Assembly (NCBI GenBank): GCA_965260935.1
Contig: OZ253374.1
Coordinates: forward strand, 496,001-560,000
DNA from: JBBROS01 sp965260935
GTDB taxonomy: Bacteria; Pseudomonadota; Alphaproteobacteria; Acetobacterales; Acetobacteraceae
Length of the DNA: 64,000 bases
Direction: 5' to 3'
Shown here: one piece after another, positions 17,880-27,730 of the stretch
Numbering within the stretch: position 1 is the first letter of the stretch
Layout of the letters: the number at the start of each line of letters is the position of its first letter
Made by a program: the position numbers and the translations under genes
Notes under the pieces: model-generated
What the model was told of the DNA's origin: nothing
The model's input: the letters and a program-made list of their open reading frames with translations, nothing else
Database searches by the model: none

Positions 17880-18144
17880 TCAGCCAGGGCTGCGGGTGAA
17901 CTCGGCGGCGTCCTTGGGGGCGGCGAACAGCTTGATGGTCTTGAGCCGGGCCTCGAAGCCTTCCAGGTCGACGCCCGGACAGCTTGCCCGCCGCGGCCTG
18001 CGTGGCGACGTCCTGCTTCGCCGCGTAGGCCCAGGGCATCCAGCCGACGTGGGTGGTCCAGGCAAGGCGGAAATGGCCTCTCGGCTGCGCGGAGGCGGGC
18101 AGGACCGAGAACAAGGGCAGGATTGCCGCTAGAACGGTTCTCAT
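17880..18144 (-). pseudogene. Remnant of urea/nitrate-type ABC substrate-binding protein
   Basis: The ATG at 18142-18144 begins a good signal peptide (MRTVLAAILPLFSVLPASAQ) followed by RLAWTTHVGWMPWAYAA, which matches the N-terminus of periplasmic binding proteins linked to urea-carboxylase transporters. Soon after, the frame shifts; the other frame then reads PGVDLEGFEARLKTIKLF and APKDAAEFTRS, like the C-terminus of the same family, and stops at 17880. Only about 88 codons remain of an expected 350, so the gene has lost its middle and its frame. No permease or ATPase gene of that transporter is nearby. Confidence 0.62.
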
Positions 18145-18355
18145 CGGGCGGCGTCGTCCTCTTGTTCACGAAGCTGCGTTCGCTTGGGCGGCGTTTCAGG
18201 ATAAAGGACGGCTCGCGCTGAGGTGCGGTTCGGCGCGGATTGTGCCAATGTTCCCGCCCGGCCGCACCCTCCGGCAAGCGCCAGCCTGGAGCAGAGGCGT
18301 GGATTGGCCTAATGGCTCCGGGCTGGTCCTTCAACAAGCAGAACAGGAACGCGAG

Positions 18356-18751
18356 ATGAGCATCTTCTCCTCCATCATGAACAAGATCTTCCACCCCGGC
18401 GCGGACGCCGCGACGCCGGGCGGGCCGCCGGACCAAGCCGCGGCGGACACGGCGCAAGCGCAAGCGGCGCCGGATGCACCCGGCGCGGGGGCGCCGGTCG
18501 ATGTCGAAGCCGTCCTGACGCAAATGGCCGCGCGCAAGGGCGGCGGCGGCAACTGGAAAACGTCGATCGTCGATCTGCTGAAGCTGCTCGACCTCGACTC
18601 CAGCCTCTCGGCCCGGACGGCGCTCGGCAACGAGCTCGGCGTCCATGCCGGCGCGGAGGGCGCCGCGGAGCAGAACATCGCGCTGCACAAGGCGGTCATG
18701 CAGAAGCTCGCGGCCAATGGCGGCAAGGTGCCGGACAGCATGAAGGGATAA
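18356..18751 (+). CDS. DUF3597 domain protein
   Basis: A 131-residue protein. The first residues MSIFSSIMNKIF are typical of DUF3597. They are followed by an Ala/Pro/Gln-rich linker to about residue 50 and a compact domain with DVEAVLTQMAARKGGGGNWK, SIVDLLKLLDLDSSLSARTALGNELG and a C-terminal lysine-rich helix. The family is small and uncharacterised; its middle region resembles peptidoglycan-binding LysM-associated helices only loosely. I chose the ATG at 18356 because the longer upstream frame has no family similarity. It precedes the peptide-type ABC operon but is probably separate. Confidence 0.8.
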   Translation: MSIFSSIMNKIFHPGADAATPGGPPDQAAADTAQAQAAPDAPGAGAPVDVEAVLTQMAARKGGGGNWKTSIVDLLKLLDLDSSLSARTALGNELGVHAGAEGAAEQNIALHKAVMQKLAANGGKVPDSMKG

Positions 18752-18817
18752 GGCTGGCACACCGCTTGCTTTGATCGCCACATGACCATCTTCCATAACC
18801 AGCGGGGCGAAGCCATC

Positions 18818-20401
18818 ATGCGCCGGGCATTCCTGAAGCTTTCCGTGGCGAGCCTGCTGCTGGCAGGCACGGCCTTCACGCCGGCCGCCAGCGCCGCCAC
18901 CCGCGGCGGCAAGGCGGTCTATGCCCGCTACGCCGATTCGCTGTTCCTCGACCCGGTCGGCTCGGAGAACAACGTCGATATCTGGGTGCTGACCAACATC
19001 TACGACACGCTGATCGCGCCGACCGACGACGGACTCGGCCTCAAGCCGGGACTGGCGACGAAGTGGTCCGTTTCGGACGACGGCAAAACCGTCACGCTCA
19101 CGCTGCGCCCCGGCGTGACGTTCTCCGACGGCTCGCCCATGACGGCCGAGGATGTTGTCTGGTCGCTCAAGCGCGCGACGGACCCGAAGGCCGGCCCCTG
19201 GAGCTCGCTGGTCGAGTCGATCGACGACGTGTCCGGCTCAGGCGAGGCGGTCACGGTCAAGCTGAAGCACCCGGACCCGTCGATCCTGGCCGCGCTGGGC
19301 ACGTTCAACACCGCGATCCTGCCGAAGACGCTGGTCGAGAAGGAGCCGGGGGCGACGGAGGCGGACAAGGCCAAGTCGTTCGCCGAGCATCCGATCGGCA
19401 CCGGGCCGTTCGTCCTGTCCGCGTGGCAGCGCGGGGTGCAGATAACGCTGAAGCGCAACCCGCACTACTGGAAAATGGCCCCGGACGGCAAGCCGCTGCC
19501 CTACCTCGACGAGCTTGACCTGCCGGTCATCACCGACGACGCGACGCGCATCCTGAAGCTGAAGGCGGGCGAGATCGACGGCACGGAGTTCATCCCGTAC
19601 TCGCGGGTCAAGGAACTGCAAGGCGACGGCAGCCTGCGCATGGAGCTGTGGCCCTCGACCAAGGTCGTCTATGTCCAGTTGTTCTGCGGGGAGAAGACGA
19701 AGGACGGCAAGCCGAACCCGCTTGCCAATGCCAAGGTGCGGCAGGCGCTGAACTACGCCATCGTCAAGCCGGCGGTGATCGGCATCACGACGCACGGGAT
19801 CGGCACGCCGATGCAGTCGTTCATGTCGAGCACGACGCCGCTGTTCCATGCGCAGGACCTGTATAAGTTCGACCTGGCCAAAGCCAAGTCGCTGCTGAAG
19901 GAGGCGGGCTACCCGAACGGGTTCGAGACCTCGGTGCTGGCGTTGTCCGGCAACGCGGACGACGCCAACAACCTGACCACGATCCAGCAGATGTGGAGCC
20001 AGATCGGCGTCAAGCTGGATATCGAGCAGGTGGACAACGCGACCCGCAACGCCCGCTATCGCGCCGAGGACTACAAGATGCGCGCCACGTCCTGGACCAA
20101 CGACATCGCCGACCCGAATGAGATCACGTCGTACTTCGCCTATTACCCGAACGTCCAGTCGCAGCATTCGGAATGGCGCGACCCTCGCGTCGACGCGCTG
20201 TTCGAGCAGAGCCAAAAGGAGATGGACAAGGAGAAGCGGGCCTCGCAGTACAAGGAACTCCAGGAACTGTATGCCGAGGCGGCGCCGATGGTGTTCCTGT
20301 ACCAGACGCCCTACCCGGTGGCGTGGCGCAAGCAGGTCAAGGGCTTCGTGCAGATCCCGCTCGGCAACAACATCTTCGAGGGCGTCTACGTCGAGAAATA
20401 G
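18818..20401 (+). CDS. ABC transporter substrate-binding protein, peptide/nickel family 5
   Basis: A 527-residue extracellular solute-binding protein of family 5 (DppA/OppA/NikA-like) that captures the ligand in the periplasm for the importer encoded downstream. The start MRRAFLKLSVASLLLAGTAF is a signal peptide. Family segments include YDTLIAPTDDGLGLKPGLAT, VTFSDGSPMTAEDVVWSLKR and HPIGTGPFVL. An ATG at 18782 would add 12 residues; 18818 gives the better signal peptide. Family-5 proteins bind peptides, opines, sugars or metals, so the ligand is undecided. Confidence 0.9.
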   Translation: MRRAFLKLSVASLLLAGTAFTPAASAATRGGKAVYARYADSLFLDPVGSENNVDIWVLTNIYDTLIAPTDDGLGLKPGLATKWSVSDDGKTVTLTLRPGVTFSDGSPMTAEDVVWSLKRATDPKAGPWSSLVESIDDVSGSGEAVTVKLKHPDPSILAALGTFNTAILPKTLVEKEPGATEADKAKSFAEHPIGTGPFVLSAWQRGVQITLKRNPHYWKMAPDGKPLPYLDELDLPVITDDATRILKLKAGEIDGTEFIPYSRVKELQGDGSLRMELWPSTKVVYVQLFCGEKTKDGKPNPLANAKVRQALNYAIVKPAVIGITTHGIGTPMQSFMSSTTPLFHAQDLYKFDLAKAKSLLKEAGYPNGFETSVLALSGNADDANNLTTIQQMWSQIGVKLDIEQVDNATRNARYRAEDYKMRATSWTNDIADPNEITSYFAYYPNVQSQHSEWRDPRVDALFEQSQKEMDKEKRASQYKELQELYAEAAPMVFLYQTPYPVAWRKQVKGFVQIPLGNNIFEGVYVEK

Positions 20402-20410
20402 GGACCGCTC

Positions 20411-21349
20411 GTGAGCAAGGCCGGCTTGGTCGCAGCCCGTCTGCTGCAGATTGTCCCCACGTTCCTGCTGATCGGCGTCGTCGTGTTCGTGCTCGCCCGT
20501 CTGCTGCCCGGCGACCCGGTCGTCGCCATGCTTGGCGACCGGGGCAATGCCGAGACGGTGGCGCGGATGCGCACCCAGCTCGGGCTTGACCAGCCGCTCT
20601 GGGCGCAGTTCCTGCGCTTCGTCGGCTCGGCGCTGCAAGGCGACTTCGGCCAGTCGATCGCCTACCGCATCCCCGTCGCCAGGCTCATCGGCCAGCGCCT
20701 GCCCGCCACCCTGATGCTGACCGGGATGGCGACGCTGCTGGCCATCGCGTTGGCCGTGCCGCTCGCGTTCCTCTCCGCGCTGCGGGCCGGGCGCTGGCCC
20801 GACTACGCCATCCGCGCCGGGTTCCAGGTCGGGCTGTCGTCACCGATCTTCTATGTGGGGCTGGTGCTGCTGACCATCTTCTCCGCCTGGCTGCGCTGGT
20901 TCCCGGTGGGCGGCTACGGCGACACGTTCGGCGAGCACCTGTATCACCTGCTGCTGCCTTCGGTCACGCTGGCGCTCAGCTTCGCCGCCGTGCTGATGCG
21001 CAACCTTCGCGCCTCGATCCTCGACGTGCTCCACGCCGAGTTCGTCGACTTCGCCCGCGCCAAGGGCTTGCCGCGCCGGGTCGTGCTGTCGCGGCACGTG
21101 CTGCGCAACGCGTTGATCTCGACCGTGGCGCTGGTTGGGTTGCAGGTCGGGGTGCTGCTCGGGGGGGCGGTCATCACCGAGAGCGTCTTCGCCGTGCCCG
21201 GCGTCGGCCGCCTGATGGTGGACAGCATCTTCGCCCGCGACTACCCGGTGATCCAGGCGCTGACGCTGGTGCTGGCGGTCATCGTCTCATTGGCGTTCCT
21301 GGCCACCGACCTGTTCCAGATGTGGCTTGACCCGAGGGTGGCACAGTGA
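20411..21349 (+). CDS. ABC transporter permease, DppB type
   Basis: A 312-residue inner-membrane permease of the binding-protein-dependent DppB/OppB family with about six membrane helices. It has the N-terminal cytoplasmic helix, the LLPGDPV motif, and the EAA-type coupling loop near ILDVLHAEFVDFARAKGLP, where the ATPase docks. The start is GTG, nine bases after the binding-protein stop. Its stop overlaps the next GTG start (GTGA), so the two permease genes are coupled. It pairs with the DppC-type permease to form the membrane channel. Confidence 0.92.
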   Translation: MSKAGLVAARLLQIVPTFLLIGVVVFVLARLLPGDPVVAMLGDRGNAETVARMRTQLGLDQPLWAQFLRFVGSALQGDFGQSIAYRIPVARLIGQRLPATLMLTGMATLLAIALAVPLAFLSALRAGRWPDYAIRAGFQVGLSSPIFYVGLVLLTIFSAWLRWFPVGGYGDTFGEHLYHLLLPSVTLALSFAAVLMRNLRASILDVLHAEFVDFARAKGLPRRVVLSRHVLRNALISTVALVGLQVGVLLGGAVITESVFAVPGVGRLMVDSIFARDYPVIQALTLVLAVIVSLAFLATDLFQMWLDPRVAQ

Positions 21350-22251
21350 GCGCGCCCGATACCGGGACGATGCTGGCCCCCGACGGCGAGGCCGTCAGTA
21401 CCTTGCCGCTTCCGGCCGGGCGCGTGCGGCCAATCCGGGCACGCCTCGCGCGCGTGCCGGTCCCGCTCGCGGCCGGCCTGCTCATCCTGCTTGCATTGCT
21501 CGTCTGCGCCGTGGCCCCCGGCCTGGTCGCCCCCTACGACCCGCTCGGCTTCGACTACGCCGCGCTGCTTCAGCCCCCTTCGGGCGCCCACTGGTTCGGC
21601 ACCGACCAGTTCGGGCGCGACATCCTTTCGCGCACCATCGCCGCGTCCGCCATCGACTTGCAGATCGCGCTGTTCGCCACCATCGGCCCGCTGCTGATCG
21701 GCGGCACGGTCGGCCTCCTGGTCGGCTATTACGGCGGTATCGCCGACGCCGTGTTCGGGCGCGTGGTCGATCTGCTGGTCACCTTCCCGTTCCTCGTGCT
21801 GGTGATCGCCATCGTCGCCGTGCTGGGGCCGGGGCTTGGCAACATGTATATCGCCATCACCGCGGTCGGCTGGGTGTTCTACGGCCAGCTCATGCGAGGC
21901 GAGGCGATGGCGTTGCGCAACCGCGATTACGTTTCGGCCTGCAAGGTGCTGGGCTACGGCCAGGCGCGCATCCTGCTGCGCCATATCCTGCCGAACGCCG
22001 TCCGGCCGATCATCGTCTACTGGATGACCGACATGGCGCTCGCGATCCTGCTCGGCTCCAGCCTCGGCTACCTCGGGCTCGGCGCGCAGCCGCCGACGGC
22101 GGAATGGGGCGTGCTGATCGCCGACGGCAAGAACTTCTTCACCCAGGCGTGGTGGATCAGCATCTTCCCCGGCTTCGCCATCGTGCTGGCCGGCATCGGC
22201 TTCAGCCTGGTGGGCGACGGGCTGGCCGATATGTTCCACGTGAAACGATGA
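21346..22251 (+). CDS. ABC transporter permease, DppC type
   Basis: A 301-residue partner permease. It shows the OppC N-terminal segment, the DQFGRDILSRT motif typical of DppC/OppC proteins, about six membrane helices and the coupling loop RNRDYVSACKVLGYGQARIL. It starts with GTG inside the end of the first permease and ends in an ATGA overlap with the first ATPase gene. The chain of overlapping codons through 21346-23237 shows that this is one operon translated as a unit. Confidence 0.92.
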   Translation: MSAPDTGTMLAPDGEAVSTLPLPAGRVRPIRARLARVPVPLAAGLLILLALLVCAVAPGLVAPYDPLGFDYAALLQPPSGAHWFGTDQFGRDILSRTIAASAIDLQIALFATIGPLLIGGTVGLLVGYYGGIADAVFGRVVDLLVTFPFLVLVIAIVAVLGPGLGNMYIAITAVGWVFYGQLMRGEAMALRNRDYVSACKVLGYGQARILLRHILPNAVRPIIVYWMTDMALAILLGSSLGYLGLGAQPPTAEWGVLIADGKNFFTQAWWISIFPGFAIVLAGIGFSLVGDGLADMFHVKR

Positions 22252-23233
22252 GCAGCGCGCCGTTGCTGCGGGTCGAGGACCTGCGCGTCACCTTCGGCGC
22301 CCGGCGCGGCCCGGTCCGCGCCGTCGATGGCGTGACCCTCGAGGTGCGCCCGGGCGAGATCCTGGGCCTGGTCGGCGAGTCCGGGTCCGGCAAGAGCGTG
22401 ACCCTGCGCGCCGTCACCCGGCTGCTGCGGGACGCCGCCGTCACGGGCCGGGCCGAGTGGCGCGGCCAGGATTTGCTGACCATGCCGGATGCGGGGTTGC
22501 GGCGCATCCGCGGGCGGGAGATCGCCATGATCTTCCAGGAGCCGATGACCGCGCTCAACCCGGTGCTCACCATCGGGCGGCAGATCGACGAGAGCCTGGC
22601 CGCGCACGGGACGCTGGATGCCCGCGGGCGCCGGGCACGGGCGCTGGAGCTGCTGGACCTGGTCGGCATCGCCTCCGGGCCGATGCGCCTCGGGAACTAC
22701 CCGCACGAGTTCTCCGGCGGGATGCGGCAGCGGGCCATGATCGCCATTGCCTTGGCCGCCGAGCCGGCCCTGCTGCTGGCCGACGAGCCGACGACGGCGC
22801 TCGACGTCACCATCCAGAGCCAGATCCTCGATCTGCTGACCCGGCTTGCCGACGAGCTTGGCATGGCGATGGTGCTCGTGACGCACGACCTCGGCGTGGT
22901 GGCCGAGACCTGCGCGCGGGTGTGCGTGATGTATGCCGGGCGCGTGGTCGAGGCCGGGCCGGTCGAGACCGTGTTCGCCCGTCCGCGCCATGCCTATACC
23001 CACGCCCTCCTGCGCTCCATGCCCGGCGCGGAAGCGGCCCGGCAGCCGCTCACCCCGATCCCCGGTCAGCCGCCGCGGCTTGACCAGCCGATCGCCGGCT
23101 GTCCGTTCACGCCCCGCTGCGCCGAGGCGGAGCCGCGCTGCCATTCCATGGTTCCGCCGTTCGCCGCGGTCGGGCCGGGGCACCAGGCCGCTTGCTGGGC
23201 CGCCGACCGGCTGCCGGCGCTGGACGCCGCCGC

Positions 23234-23237
<4 letters not shown>
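22248..23237 (+). CDS. ABC transporter ATP-binding protein, DppD type
   Basis: A 329-residue ATPase that drives the importer. It has Walker A GESGSGKS, signature FSGGMRQR, Walker B LLLADEPTTALD and the switch histidine in LVTHDLGVV. The C-terminal oligopeptide-transport extension has the cysteine-containing GCPFTPRCAEAEPRC segment, which in some relatives holds an iron-sulfur cluster. The ATG overlaps the previous stop as ATGA, and its own stop overlaps the TTG start of the second ATPase. Confidence 0.93.
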
Positions 23238-24289
<1,052 letters not shown>

Positions 24290-24298
<9 letters not shown>

Positions 24299-24316
24299 CC
24301 TGTCCGGCCAGGGCGG
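24290..24316. terminator. Hairpin between convergent genes
   Basis: Arms CCGCCCTG and CAGGGCGG are perfect and extend inward by two further pairs past one mismatch, leaving a short TGTCC loop. It spans the stop of the last ABC gene and sits 8 bases from the stop of the convergent NTF2-like gene, so it can serve both strands. Neither strand has a T-run. Confidence 0.5.
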
Positions 24317-24323
24317 TCGCGGC

Positions 24324-24686
24324 CTACGGCGTCGCCATGAGCGGAGGGGTTTGCTGGTGCTGGGTCACGCGCCACTCCTTGTTCGGCAATTGCCGGTAGG
24401 TGGAGGTGCAGTGGGCTTCGTATGGGGTGATGCCCTCGCGCCCGGCCTTCGCGGTGTAGGCGATGACGATCATGCCCTCCTGCGGGCGCGAGACTTGCCG
24501 CTGGGACAACTCGATGCTTGACCATCTCGGCGTGTGCGCCACGGCCTCGATGGCCTGCTTGCCGCTCATGACGTAGGGCGGCTCGGGCAGGACCATGAGG
24601 CACCCGTCGTCGATCGACTCCCGGTAGTGCTCGGGGCTGCCGGTCCACAGGCTTTCCTCGAAACTCCAGATCTGCGCGTCGTCCAT
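24324..24686 (-). CDS. DUF4440/NTF2-like protein
   Basis: A 120-residue NTF2-fold protein. The start MDDAQIWSFEESLWTGSPEHYRE, the PPYVMSGKQAIEAV segment and the paired strands ending YRQLPNKEWRVTQHQQTPP match DUF4440-type proteins, which include both small enzymes and orphan binding proteins. The catalytic role cannot be set from sequence. I chose the ATG at 24684-24686, with AAGGAT upstream. It is the last gene of the minus-strand fatty-acid group, 91 bases after the acyl-CoA dehydrogenase, with a GC-rich hairpin between them. Confidence 0.78.
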   Translation of the reverse strand: MDDAQIWSFEESLWTGSPEHYRESIDDGCLMVLPEPPYVMSGKQAIEAVAHTPRWSSIELSQRQVSRPQEGMIVIAYTAKAGREGITPYEAHCTSTYRQLPNKEWRVTQHQQTPPLMATP

Positions 24687-24723
24687 GGTCGTATCCTTGT
24701 TCGTGACTGGAGTTATATCGCGA

Positions 24724-24750
24724 GGCGGCGGGGTTCGTTCGCCGCCCCGC
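24724..24750 (-). terminator. GC-rich hairpin after acyl-CoA dehydrogenase gene
   Basis: Two alternative stems are possible: GGCGGC with GCCGCC, or GCGGGG with CCCCGC, across a TTCGTTCG-containing loop. It lies in the gap between the acyl-CoA dehydrogenase stop and the NTF2-like start. There is no T-run, so any termination would be partial. Confidence 0.35.
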
Positions 24751-24772
24751 TGTCCAGCCAGGGCGATTGCAG
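24743..24772. repeat. Dispersed about 30-base repeat, copy 1
   Basis: The stretch ending CAGGGCGATTGCAG recurs on the opposite strand at 58879-58909, with 14 identical bases at one end and about 26 of 29 matching overall. Both copies are intergenic. Confidence 0.55.
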
Positions 24773-24777
24773 CTTGA

Positions 24778-25974
24778 TCAGAAACCCAGGATCGCCTTGG
24801 CCACGATGTTGCGCTGGATCTCGTTCGTGCCGCCGTAGATCGAGATCTTGCGCCAGTTGAAATAGGTGGGGGCGGCCTCGGCGGCGAAGTCGGGGCCGAT
24901 CGGCTCCTGGTTGCTGCCTTCCTCATGCTCGTCGTAGGGCAGGACGTAGGGGCCGACCACGTCCATCAGCAGCTCGGTGGTGGCCTGCTGCAACTCGCTG
25001 CCCTTCAGCTTCAAGATGGAGCTGGCCGGGTTCGGCTTGCCGCGCTCGCGCTTGCGTTCGTCGGCAACGACGCGGAGCTGGGTCATCTCGAGCGCCTTCA
25101 GCTCGACCTCGACCGCGGCCACCTTCTCGCGGAAATGCTGGTCTTCCATCAGCGGCATGTCGCCCACGCGCTCGAGGGCGGCCAGTTGCTTGATGCGGCG
25201 GATGCGGGCCTTGCTGACGCCGACGCGGGCGATGCCGGTACGCTCGTTGCCGAGCAGGAACTTGGCGTAGTCCCAGCCCTTGTTCTCCTCGCCGACCAGG
25301 TTCTCCACGGGGACGCGCACGTCGTCGAACCAGACCTCGTTCACTTCGCGCGCGCCGTCGATGGTGGTGATCGGGCGGATGGTGATGCCCGGCGTCTTCA
25401 TGTCGATCAGCAGGAAGCTGATGCCTTGCTGCTTCTTGGCGGAGGGGTCGGTGCGGACGAGGCAGAAGATCCAGTCGGCGTACTGGGCGAGCGTGGTCCA
25501 GGTTTTCTGGCCGTTGACGACGTAGTGCTCGCCGTCGCGCACGGCGGCGGTGCGGAGGCTGGCGAGGTCGGAGCCTGAGCCGGGCTCGCTGAAGCCCTGG
25601 CACCACCAGATGTCGAGGTTGGCGGTGGCGGGGAGGAACCGCTTCTTCTGCGCCTCGGCTCCGAACTGGGCGATCACGGGGCCGACCATGTTGACGTTGA
25701 AGCCGAGCGGGGGTGAGACGCAGGCCTGCTGCATCTCGTCCTGGTGGATGTAGAGCTGGACGGGCGACCAGTCCTGGCCGCCCCACTCGGCCGGCCAGTG
25801 CGGCACGGCGAGGCCGTGGGCGTTCATGATGCGCTGGGATTCGATCTGGCTTTCCCTGCTGACGTGCTCGCCGCGCTTGACCTGCTCGCGGATGCGGGCG
25901 GGGATCTCGGTGGTGAAGAACGCGCGCATCCGCTCGCGGAACGCGGTTTCCTCCGGGGTGAAGCTCAGGTCCAT
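24778..25974 (-). CDS. Acyl-CoA dehydrogenase
   Basis: A 398-residue FAD enzyme that introduces the alpha-beta double bond into an acyl-CoA and passes electrons to ETF. The N-terminal helical domain starts MDLSFTPEETAFRERMR; the FAD/substrate loop WWCQGFSEPGSGSDLASL and the C-terminal IYGGTNEIQRNIVAKAI are conserved. The ATG at 25972-25974 has AAGGAACAAG upstream. It follows the thiolase gene and belongs to the minus-strand beta-oxidation set. Chain length or branched/aromatic preference is not readable. Confidence 0.93.
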   Translation of the reverse strand: MDLSFTPEETAFRERMRAFFTTEIPARIREQVKRGEHVSRESQIESQRIMNAHGLAVPHWPAEWGGQDWSPVQLYIHQDEMQQACVSPPLGFNVNMVGPVIAQFGAEAQKKRFLPATANLDIWWCQGFSEPGSGSDLASLRTAAVRDGEHYVVNGQKTWTTLAQYADWIFCLVRTDPSAKKQQGISFLLIDMKTPGITIRPITTIDGAREVNEVWFDDVRVPVENLVGEENKGWDYAKFLLGNERTGIARVGVSKARIRRIKQLAALERVGDMPLMEDQHFREKVAAVEVELKALEMTQLRVVADERKRERGKPNPASSILKLKGSELQQATTELLMDVVGPYVLPYDEHEEGSNQEPIGPDFAAEAAPTYFNWRKISIYGGTNEIQRNIVAKAILGF

Positions 25975-26000
25975 CTTTCTTGTTCCTTCTTTGTTTTGCC

Positions 26001-26046
26001 GGGCAGCTTTGTCGGCGTGCTGAAGCACTTATTGCCGACGCTGCCC
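26001..26046 (-). repeat. Large intercistronic hairpin, thiolase to acyl-CoA dehydrogenase
   Basis: Nested arms GGGCAGC/GCTGCCC, GTCGGC/GCCGAC and GTGC/GCAC surround a TGAA loop, with small bulges (ttt on one side, ttatt on the other), 17 pairs in all. It begins directly at the thiolase stop codon. It may protect the upstream message or reduce downstream expression. Confidence 0.55.
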
Positions 26047-27228
26047 TTAGACGAGTTCGAACAGGCCGGCGGCGCCCTGGCCGCCGCCGATGCACATAGT
26101 GACGACGACGCGTTTCGCGCCCCGGCGCTTGCCCTCGATCAGCGCGTGCCCGGCCATGCGCGCGCCGCTCATGCCGTAGGGGTGGCCGATGGAGATCGCG
26201 CCGCCGTCCACGTTGAGGCGGTCGCGCGGCAGGCCGAGGCGGTCGGCGCAGTAGAGCACCTGGCTGGCGAAGGCCTCGTTCAGCTCCCACAGGTCGATGT
26301 CGTCGACGGTGAGGCCGTGGCGTTCGAGCAGCCTGGGGACGGCAAAGACGGGGCCGATGCCCATCTCGTCCGGGTCGCAGCCAGCGACGGCGAGGCCGCG
26401 GAACACGGCCATGGGGGCGATGCCGCGCGCGGCGGCGGCGCTCGCGGACATGACGACGCAGGCGCTGGCGCCGTCGGAAAGCTGGCTGGCGTTGCCGGCG
26501 GTGATGAACTCGTCCTCACCGCGGACGGGCTTGAGCTTGGCGAGGCCTTCGAGGGTGGTTTCGGGGCGGTTGCCTTCGTCCTGGCGCAGGGTGACGTGCT
26601 CGTGGCGGACTTCGTCGGAGCCTTTCTCCGCGACGGCCTTGACGGTTGGGAGCGGGACGATTTCCTCGTCGAAGCGCCCGGCCTGCTGGCCGGCTGCGGT
26701 GCGGCGCTGGCTTTCGAGCGCGTATCCGTCCTGGCGTTCGCGCGGGATTTGGTAGCGCCGGGCCACGATGTCGGCGGTCTCGATCATCGGCATGTAGACG
26801 GCGGGGATGTGCTGCTCCAGCCACTCGTTGCGGTAATGGCTGCGGTTGAGGGTGGATTGCACCAGGCTGATGCTTTCCAGGCCGCCGGCGACCGCCACCT
26901 TCACCCCGTCGAGCACGACGCGGTTGGCGGCCATGGCGATGGCTTGCAGGCCGGAGGAGCAGAAGCGGTTGACCGTCATGGCCGCGGCGGTGGTGGGCAA
27001 GCCGGCGCGCAGGGCGGCCTGGCGGGCGATGTTGCCGCCGGTCGCGCCCTCCGGGTTGGCGCAGCCGAGGACGACCTCTTCCACTTCCTCGGGCGAGACC
27101 CCTGCCCTCTCGACCGCGTGGCGGATGACGTGGCCGCCCATGTCCGCGCCGTGGGTCAGGTTGAAGGCCCCGCGCGCGGCCCGGCCGATGGGGGTGCGGG
27201 CGGTGGAGACGATGACGGCTTCTTCCAT
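26047..27228 (-). CDS. Acetyl-CoA C-acyltransferase (thiolase)
   Basis: A 393-residue thiolase. The acyl-accepting Cys90 is in NRFCSSGLQ, the histidine in ISIGHPYGMSGAR and the second cysteine in TMCIGGGQGAAGLF. It cleaves 3-ketoacyl-CoA to acetyl-CoA and a shortened acyl-CoA, the last beta-oxidation step; a biosynthetic direction cannot be excluded. It lies between the ligase/secreted-protein genes and the acyl-CoA dehydrogenase on one strand, with only 4 bases to the upstream secreted-protein stop. Confidence 0.94.
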   Translation of the reverse strand: MEEAVIVSTARTPIGRAARGAFNLTHGADMGGHVIRHAVERAGVSPEEVEEVVLGCANPEGATGGNIARQAALRAGLPTTAAAMTVNRFCSSGLQAIAMAANRVVLDGVKVAVAGGLESISLVQSTLNRSHYRNEWLEQHIPAVYMPMIETADIVARRYQIPRERQDGYALESQRRTAAGQQAGRFDEEIVPLPTVKAVAEKGSDEVRHEHVTLRQDEGNRPETTLEGLAKLKPVRGEDEFITAGNASQLSDGASACVVMSASAAAARGIAPMAVFRGLAVAGCDPDEMGIGPVFAVPRLLERHGLTVDDIDLWELNEAFASQVLYCADRLGLPRDRLNVDGGAISIGHPYGMSGARMAGHALIEGKRRGAKRVVVTMCIGGGQGAAGLFELV

Positions 27229-27232
27229 GGCG

Positions 27233-27727
27233 CTATCTCCTGGCGGTCTGGCCGCTGCATCCTTGCCGCAGCTTGTCTATGGCCTGCATTGTCGAGAGGG
27301 AAAACCTGATGCCAATGTCCGAGCTCGGGAATTTCGGGTTCTTGAAGACGATATAGTTCGCCCCCTCGATGGCGTGCAGGAATTGCCCGGCCGCAGGTTC
27401 GCGGGACTGGCGGCCGAAGTTCTGGCTGACTGTCCACTCCTGGCGTTGCGGAGGCCCGTCGTCGATGCGGTAGACGACCGGCTCCTCGCGAGGGGCGAGG
27501 CCCATGGATTGCGACATGTAAAGCCCGACGGATACCTGGCCCCGGCCAGGCCCGCCGCATTCGACGGCCAGGCTTGGCGGTTGCCGATCGAGTGCGGATG
27601 TCGAGGATGGACTTGCCGGTTTGCTGATCGACGCCGTTCGCATACGTCCAGGCGCCAATCCGCTTACCGCGCCGGGCGCGGAGGCGGACCAGGCAGCAAG
27701 GCAGACGAATGCGGATCGGCGGATCAT
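27233..27727 (-). CDS. Secreted hypothetical protein
   Basis: A 164-residue protein with a signal peptide (MIRRSAFVCLAAWSASAPGA), a low-complexity Ser/Pro linker to about residue 50 and a compact domain with VECGGPGRGQVSVGLYMSQS, YRIDDGPPQRQEWTVS and a terminal KLRQGCSG, leaving one cysteine at each end of the domain. That layout recalls the VasI/TagO type of small secreted proteins, but the similarity is weak and no type VI secretion genes are nearby. The stop lies 4 bases before the thiolase start and the gene starts 3 bases after the ligase stop, so it is firmly embedded in the operon. Confidence 0.6.
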   Translation of the reverse strand: MIRRSAFVCLAAWSASAPGAVSGLAPGRMRTASISKPASPSSTSALDRQPPSLAVECGGPGRGQVSVGLYMSQSMGLAPREEPVVYRIDDGPPQRQEWTVSQNFGRQSREPAAGQFLHAIEGANYIVFKNPKFPSSDIGIRFSLSTMQAIDKLRQGCSGQTARR

Positions 27728-27730
27728 CGC

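Noticed and set aside
21327..22247. Fusion of permease and ATPase in one 636-codon frame
   Set aside because: The front part is an alternate frame of the DppC-type permease; the ATPase starts at the ATGA overlap 22248.
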